Assembly (NCBI GenBank): GCA_002813285.1
Contig: PHTZ01000001.1
Location: 766,501 to 830,500, forward strand
DNA: 64,000 nt
Direction of reading: 5' to 3'
From: Flavobacteriaceae bacterium MAR_2009_75
GTDB lineage: Bacteria > Bacteroidota > Bacteroidia > Flavobacteriales > Flavobacteriaceae
The position numbers were made by a program, and so were the translations under genes. Shown piece by piece: positions 60,438 through 64,000 of the stretch. The number at the start of each line of letters is the position of its first letter. Position 1 is the first letter of the stretch. The notes under the pieces are model-generated. The model was given only the letters and a program-made list of their open reading frames with translations, was not told the origin of the DNA and did not search any database.

Positions 60438-61076
60438 CTATAATTCAAAATCCTTGAAATCCAGAGGGTCGAAATTTCTAAAATCACCATTCATATCAAT
60501 AGTTTTTTTGGTTCGATCAACCTCTGAAAGAACACCAATAGTATTTAAGAGATGGGTTTTAATAAATGCCAAACGTTCACTTTCTTTCGGCATTTGCAAC
60601 AACTGATATTCTTGCTCGAAAGACAGGCCCATTTTATGAACTAACACGAAACTATTGAACTTTTCGACCGGTAAGGGCGAAAAAGGTACGTCCATCAGTT
60701 CATAAAGTTCATGTAACCTATCGAGTACCTCTTGCTTCAATTGCGGTTCGGCATCATTTTGGTTATCTAAAAACTGCACTTCACCACCCGCGTACAATTT
60801 GTTATTCATATGATTGTTGAAGCTGAGAATGCGAAAAACTTGTCTCGCCACACAAGTAACGTCCATTTCACCACTCTCGTATGTATTTACGATTTCGACC
60901 AGCTGCACCTCAGTACCGTATACCATATTATTATGAATGTAAACAGGTATACCAAAGGTGATGGCCTCATTACGGCAGTCTTTGATTAATTCTTTATAAC
61001 GTTCCTCAAAAATGTGAAGGGGCACGGTTTCCCCGGGGAAGAAGATAGATTGCAATGGAAAAAATGGCAGTTTCAT
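60438..61076 (-). CDS. LON-substrate-binding domain protein
   Basis: 212 residues from ATG 61076 (MKLPFFPLQSIFFPGETVPL); a longer in-frame start at 61124 is less likely. The N-terminal two thirds are a Lon N-terminal (LAN/PUA-like) domain: LPFFPLQSIFFPGE, LHIFEERYKELI, ITFGIPVY, EMDVTCVARQVFRIL. The rest is helical (QEYQLLQMPKESERLAFIKTHL). There is no AAA+ or protease domain, so this is the stand-alone Lon-N type whose function in bacteria is not established. Its 3' end lies next to the decayed remnant. Confidence 0.85.
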   Translation of the reverse strand: MKLPFFPLQSIFFPGETVPLHIFEERYKELIKDCRNEAITFGIPVYIHNNMVYGTEVQLVEIVNTYESGEMDVTCVARQVFRILSFNNHMNNKLYAGGEVQFLDNQNDAEPQLKQEVLDRLHELYELMDVPFSPLPVEKFNSFVLVHKMGLSFEQEYQLLQMPKESERLAFIKTHLLNTIGVLSEVDRTKKTIDMNGDFRNFDPLDFKDFEL

Positions 61077-61195
61077 CAGATCAAATTTTCGTCTAAAAAT
61101 ACAACTCAAAAGAATCTTCGGCAAATGTTAGTTCAAATCATCAAATGTTTTATATATAACATTTTGTTTTATTTTTAAACTCTAAGCTTGATTTC

Positions 61196-61226
61196 TTGCC
61201 CATATCACTAGAAGAGTTTAATTTTG
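61196..61226 (+). promoter_or_regulatory. Predicted promoter of lysA
   Basis: TTG at 61196-61198, a 20-base spacer and TAATTTTG at 61219-61226. The start would be near 61233, leaving a leader of only about 13 bases before the lysA ATG at 61246. Confidence 0.6.
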
Positions 61227-61245
61227 CTTAAAACTGCTAAGTACT

Positions 61246-62487
61246 ATGAACAATGCCGATTTGCTCAAGATAGCAAAAACTTATGGAGATCCGGTTTATG
61301 TATATGATTCGGAAAAGATAATTTCTCAATTTCAACGTCTTACCGACGCTTTCAGCACAGTAAAGAAATTGAAACTGAACTATGCCGCGAAGGCACTTTC
61401 GAATGTTGCGATACTTAAATTGATGAACAGTTTAGGCAGCGGACTTGATACCGTTTCTATACAAGAGGTTCAATTAGGTCTTCTGGCCGGTTTCAAGCCC
61501 GAATCGATAATTTTCACCCCTAACGGTGTATCGTTGGAAGAAATTGAAGAAGCTTCTAAACTAGGGGTTCGAATAAATATCGATAATCTTTCTATTTTAG
61601 AACAATTTGGTAGTAAACACCCTGATATTCCAGTATGTATTCGTATCAATCCGCATGTGATGGCTGGCGGAAACTCAAAGATATCCGTAGGTCATATCGA
61701 CTCTAAATTCGGAATCAGTATTCATCAAATTCCACATTTACTACGAATCGTTGATGTTACCAAAATGAACATCAACGGTATTCATATGCATACCGGTAGC
61801 GACATCTTAGATATAGATGTATTTCTATATGCATCTGAAATACTATTTGAAACCGCTAAGAACTTCAAGGATCTTGAATTCATCGATTTCGGTAGCGGTT
61901 TTAAAGTACCTTATAATGATGGTGATATAGAAACCAATGTCGAAGAGCTAGGTAAAAAATTAGGTTCTCGATTCAACGAATTTTGTAAAGAATACGGTAG
62001 AGAACTGACACTGGCTTTCGAACCAGGTAAGTTTTTGGTCAGTGAAGCCGGTAATTTTTTAGCAAAGGTTAATGTTGTAAAGCAAACAACCTCAACAGTC
62101 TTTGCCAGTATCGATTCTGGATTCAACCATATGATAAGACCTATGTTTTACGGTTCATCGCACCGAATTGTAAATATTTCAAATCCGCAGGGTAGAGAAC
62201 GCTATTATTCAGTGGTCGGTTATATATGTGAAACCGATACTTTTGCCAGCAATCGCAGGATCAATGAGATTTCTGAAGGAGATATTCTTTGTTTTAAAAA
62301 TGCGGGCGCCTATTGCTTCACTATGGCCAGTAATTACAATTCTAGATTCAGACCACCCGAAGTACTTTGGCACGAAGGAAAAGCGATTCTGATACGTGAG
62401 CGAGAGTCATTTGACGACCTCATCAAACACCAGGTAGATGTTAAAGACCTTTTCGCACCTAAAAAGGAAAAGGCAACTGCAAAATAA
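61246..62487 (+). CDS. lysA: Diaminopimelate decarboxylase
   Basis: The final step of lysine synthesis (meso-DAP to L-lysine), PLP-dependent, cytosolic. 413 residues with the alanine-racemase-type barrel: the PLP lysine in LNYAAKALSN (Lys49), HMHTGSDI, FIDFGSGFKVPY, FEPGKFLVSEAG, and the C-terminal substrate and dimer motifs VGYICETDTFA and GAYCFTMASNYN. dapD of the same pathway is in the window but 55 kb away. A promoter with TTG/TAnnTTTG elements lies just upstream. A long perfect inverted repeat begins 14 bases after the stop codon. Confidence 0.96.
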   Translation: MNNADLLKIAKTYGDPVYVYDSEKIISQFQRLTDAFSTVKKLKLNYAAKALSNVAILKLMNSLGSGLDTVSIQEVQLGLLAGFKPESIIFTPNGVSLEEIEEASKLGVRINIDNLSILEQFGSKHPDIPVCIRINPHVMAGGNSKISVGHIDSKFGISIHQIPHLLRIVDVTKMNINGIHMHTGSDILDIDVFLYASEILFETAKNFKDLEFIDFGSGFKVPYNDGDIETNVEELGKKLGSRFNEFCKEYGRELTLAFEPGKFLVSEAGNFLAKVNVVKQTTSTVFASIDSGFNHMIRPMFYGSSHRIVNISNPQGRERYYSVVGYICETDTFASNRRINEISEGDILCFKNAGAYCFTMASNYNSRFRPPEVLWHEGKAILIRERESFDDLIKHQVDVKDLFAPKKEKATAK

Positions 62488-62500
62488 AAAGCTATTATTT

Positions 62501-62550
62501 TTCGTTAGCTTTGGTATAATTGTTGGACCAATGGTACCAAAGCTAACGAA
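62501..62550. repeat. Perfect 16-bp inverted repeat (hairpin) between lysA and the thioredoxin gene
   Basis: TTCGTTAGCTTTGGTA (62501-62516) is exactly complementary to 62535-62550, with an 18-base centre that itself holds TTGG-A-CCAA (62523-62531). No T-run follows on either strand, so it is not a standard terminator. It ends four bases before the ATG at 62555 and so may lie within the leader of the thioredoxin mRNA. Confidence 0.85.
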
Positions 62551-62554
62551 CATA

Positions 62555-63091
62555 ATGAAGACATCTATAACTACCCTATCTCACAGCGCCTTAACATTAA
62601 TTTTATTTCTTAGCATTATATGTGTTGCTAATGCTCAAGAAGTTGAATGGTTAAGCTGGGATGAGGCTACCGAGTTGGCCACTACAGAAAAAAATCCGAA
62701 GAAAATTTTTGTTGATGTTTACACCGACTGGTGTGGCTGGTGCAAAAAAATGGATAAAGACACCTTTCAAAACTCTGAAGTAGCGGCGTATATGACCGAC
62801 AACTTCTATATGGTAAAATTAGATGGCGAAGGCAAAGAACCCATTGAGTTCAAAGGAAAGACCTATAAATTCGTGCCTTCGGGCAGAAAAGGGTACCATG
62901 AATTGGCCGCCGCTCTTTTGCAAGGCAGGTTAAGCTACCCGACCACTATATTCTTAGATGAGGAAATGAATATGCTTTCACCCGTACCCGGATATCAAAA
63001 ACCGAAACCTTTTCTGAATATCGCACGATATTTTGGCGATAATATTTACAAGGATAAGGATTGGGAAGCCTACTCAGGAAAGGGGAAATAG
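62555..63091 (+). CDS. Periplasmic thioredoxin-like protein (DUF255/thioredoxin_7 type)
   Basis: 178 residues from ATG 62555 (MKTSITTLSHSALTLILFL, ending VANAQE); an upstream in-frame start at 62438 would overlap lysA and bury the signal peptide. The mature part has the thioredoxin strand KIFVDVYTDWCGWCKKMDKD with the redox pair Cys60-Cys63 (CGWC), and the cis-proline region LSYPTTIFLDEE. The CGWC motif with a following KKMD-x-x-x-F is typical of Bacteroidota periplasmic thioredoxin-fold proteins that reduce or oxidise exported proteins. It is downstream of lysA but separated from it by the hairpin. It is convergent with the lipoprotein gene, with five bases between the stop codons. Confidence 0.9.
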   Translation: MKTSITTLSHSALTLILFLSIICVANAQEVEWLSWDEATELATTEKNPKKIFVDVYTDWCGWCKKMDKDTFQNSEVAAYMTDNFYMVKLDGEGKEPIEFKGKTYKFVPSGRKGYHELAAALLQGRLSYPTTIFLDEEMNMLSPVPGYQKPKPFLNIARYFGDNIYKDKDWEAYSGKGK

Positions 63092-63096
63092 TATAA

Positions 63097-63531
63097 CTAA
63101 TTTTTCCGATATATCTGGGCACTACCCTCAAAACCTGGATACGTCAATATTAATGAACTTTTCTCCATGGAGAGGTATAATACCACACGATTTTCAGAAT
63201 CACAATCTTCGGGCACTAAGTAGTTATCAAAAGTAAACTGTGTTATTATAGTATCGTTAATTACATAAGCCCCAGAAGTATTCTCTTCTGTAGAAGTGTC
63301 ATTATAACATAAATTTCCATTTGACTTGAAAGTACCATCCTCAAAAAACATAATTTGTTTTTCACTATCTACCTTTTCAAAACCACGACTACTTCCATCG
63401 CCAGGCCTTCGCTCGACCAAAAGCCATGTGCCCTTTAATTCCGGATGTTCCAAGTCCACTTCATCGTCATTATCCGAACACGAAACAACAAGAAGAAGCA
63501 ATGAGAAAATAACAGTATTCAGCTTTTTCAT
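63097..63531 (-). CDS. Lipocalin-like lipoprotein
   Basis: 144 residues with a lipobox (FSLLLLVVSC, Cys18) and an acidic linker (SDNDDEVDLE). The remainder fits the lipocalin-like DUF4923/lipocalin_4-type pattern: LKGTWLLVERRPGDG, MFFEDGTFKSNGNLCYN, SGAYVINDTII and LILTYPGFEGSAQIYRK. Such proteins are common lipoproteins in Flavobacteria and have no known ligand. It is convergent with the thioredoxin gene and follows guaB on the minus strand after a 52-base gap. Confidence 0.75.
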   Translation of the reverse strand: MKKLNTVIFSLLLLVVSCSDNDDEVDLEHPELKGTWLLVERRPGDGSSRGFEKVDSEKQIMFFEDGTFKSNGNLCYNDTSTEENTSGAYVINDTIITQFTFDNYLVPEDCDSENRVVLYLSMEKSSLILTYPGFEGSAQIYRKN

Positions 63532-63583
63532 AACACCCCTTTATTATTTAGATGTAAGTTCGATAATTAGGTTGCGTTAAAAT

Positions 63584-64000
<417 letters not shown>

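Noticed and set aside
62438-62554. Upstream start for the thioredoxin gene overlapping lysA
   Set aside because: Buries a good signal peptide and reads through the long hairpin; ATG 62555 fits better.

Overview
The window looks like chromosomal DNA of a marine-type member of the Flavobacteriaceae (Bacteroidota). The evidence is AT-rich intergenic DNA, promoter-like TTG / TAnnTTTG pairs in place of sigma70 boxes, weak ribosome-binding sites, many proteins ending in the gliding-motility type C-terminal domain of the type IX secretion system (T9SS), PorP/SprF and OmpA-PD40 partner genes, a DUF5606 protein, and SusC-style N-terminal carboxypeptidase-like domains on a TonB receptor. No rRNA, tRNA or CRISPR array was seen. 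The window starts inside an RraA-family gene and ends inside guaB.

Layout. 1-3.8 kb: exported hydrolases (RraA-like, SGNH hydrolase, GH20 hexosaminidase lipoprotein, nitrilase). 3.8-6.3 kb: housekeeping (DUF5606, def, ruvX, dapD). 6.4-11.2 kb: surface glycan synthesis, with two GT2 glycosyltransferases and a nonulosonic (sialic-type) acid cassette: a sialyltransferase-like GT, a CMP-sugar synthetase fused to a HAD phosphatase, and a short NeuB. These are followed by tsaC and cca. 13.7-24 kb: two PorP/OmpA partner pairs and a repetitive T9SS cargo protein carrying nine near-identical 71-residue repeats. 24-28 kb: ctaA, a pRiA4-ORF3 protein, a nucleoid-associated protein and an uncharacterised protein with protein-kinase-like active-site motifs. 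28-42.8 kb: a 4240-residue SprB-repeat adhesin and, one base downstream, a paralogue of its head only. 42.9-50.8 kb: an ABC exporter, a small T9SS cargo, uvrB, hsp20, a TerB-like protein and DUF1456. 50.4-58.3 kb: an Lrp regulator divergent from a TonB receptor, a lipoprotein, a Tat-exported PLP aminotransferase and a permease, bracketed by two paralogous small secreted proteins. 58.5-64 kb: sucC, a decayed insertion-sequence-like remnant, a LON-domain protein, lysA, a periplasmic thioredoxin, a lipoprotein and the 3' end of guaB.

How the genes fit together. The T9SS cargoes (16866-21152, 28070-40792, 44774-46219) and the PorP/OmpA pairs form an adhesion and gliding surface apparatus. The nonulosonate cassette and glycosyltransferases probably decorate LPS or capsule. 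The strongest candidate for an undescribed system is the Lrp / TonB receptor / lipoprotein / periplasmic aminotransferase / permease block. Its architecture suggests capture of an amino compound across the outer membrane, transamination in the periplasm and transport across the inner membrane. Second candidates are the kinase-like protein at 26810-27895 and the head-only adhesin paralogue at 40794-42842.
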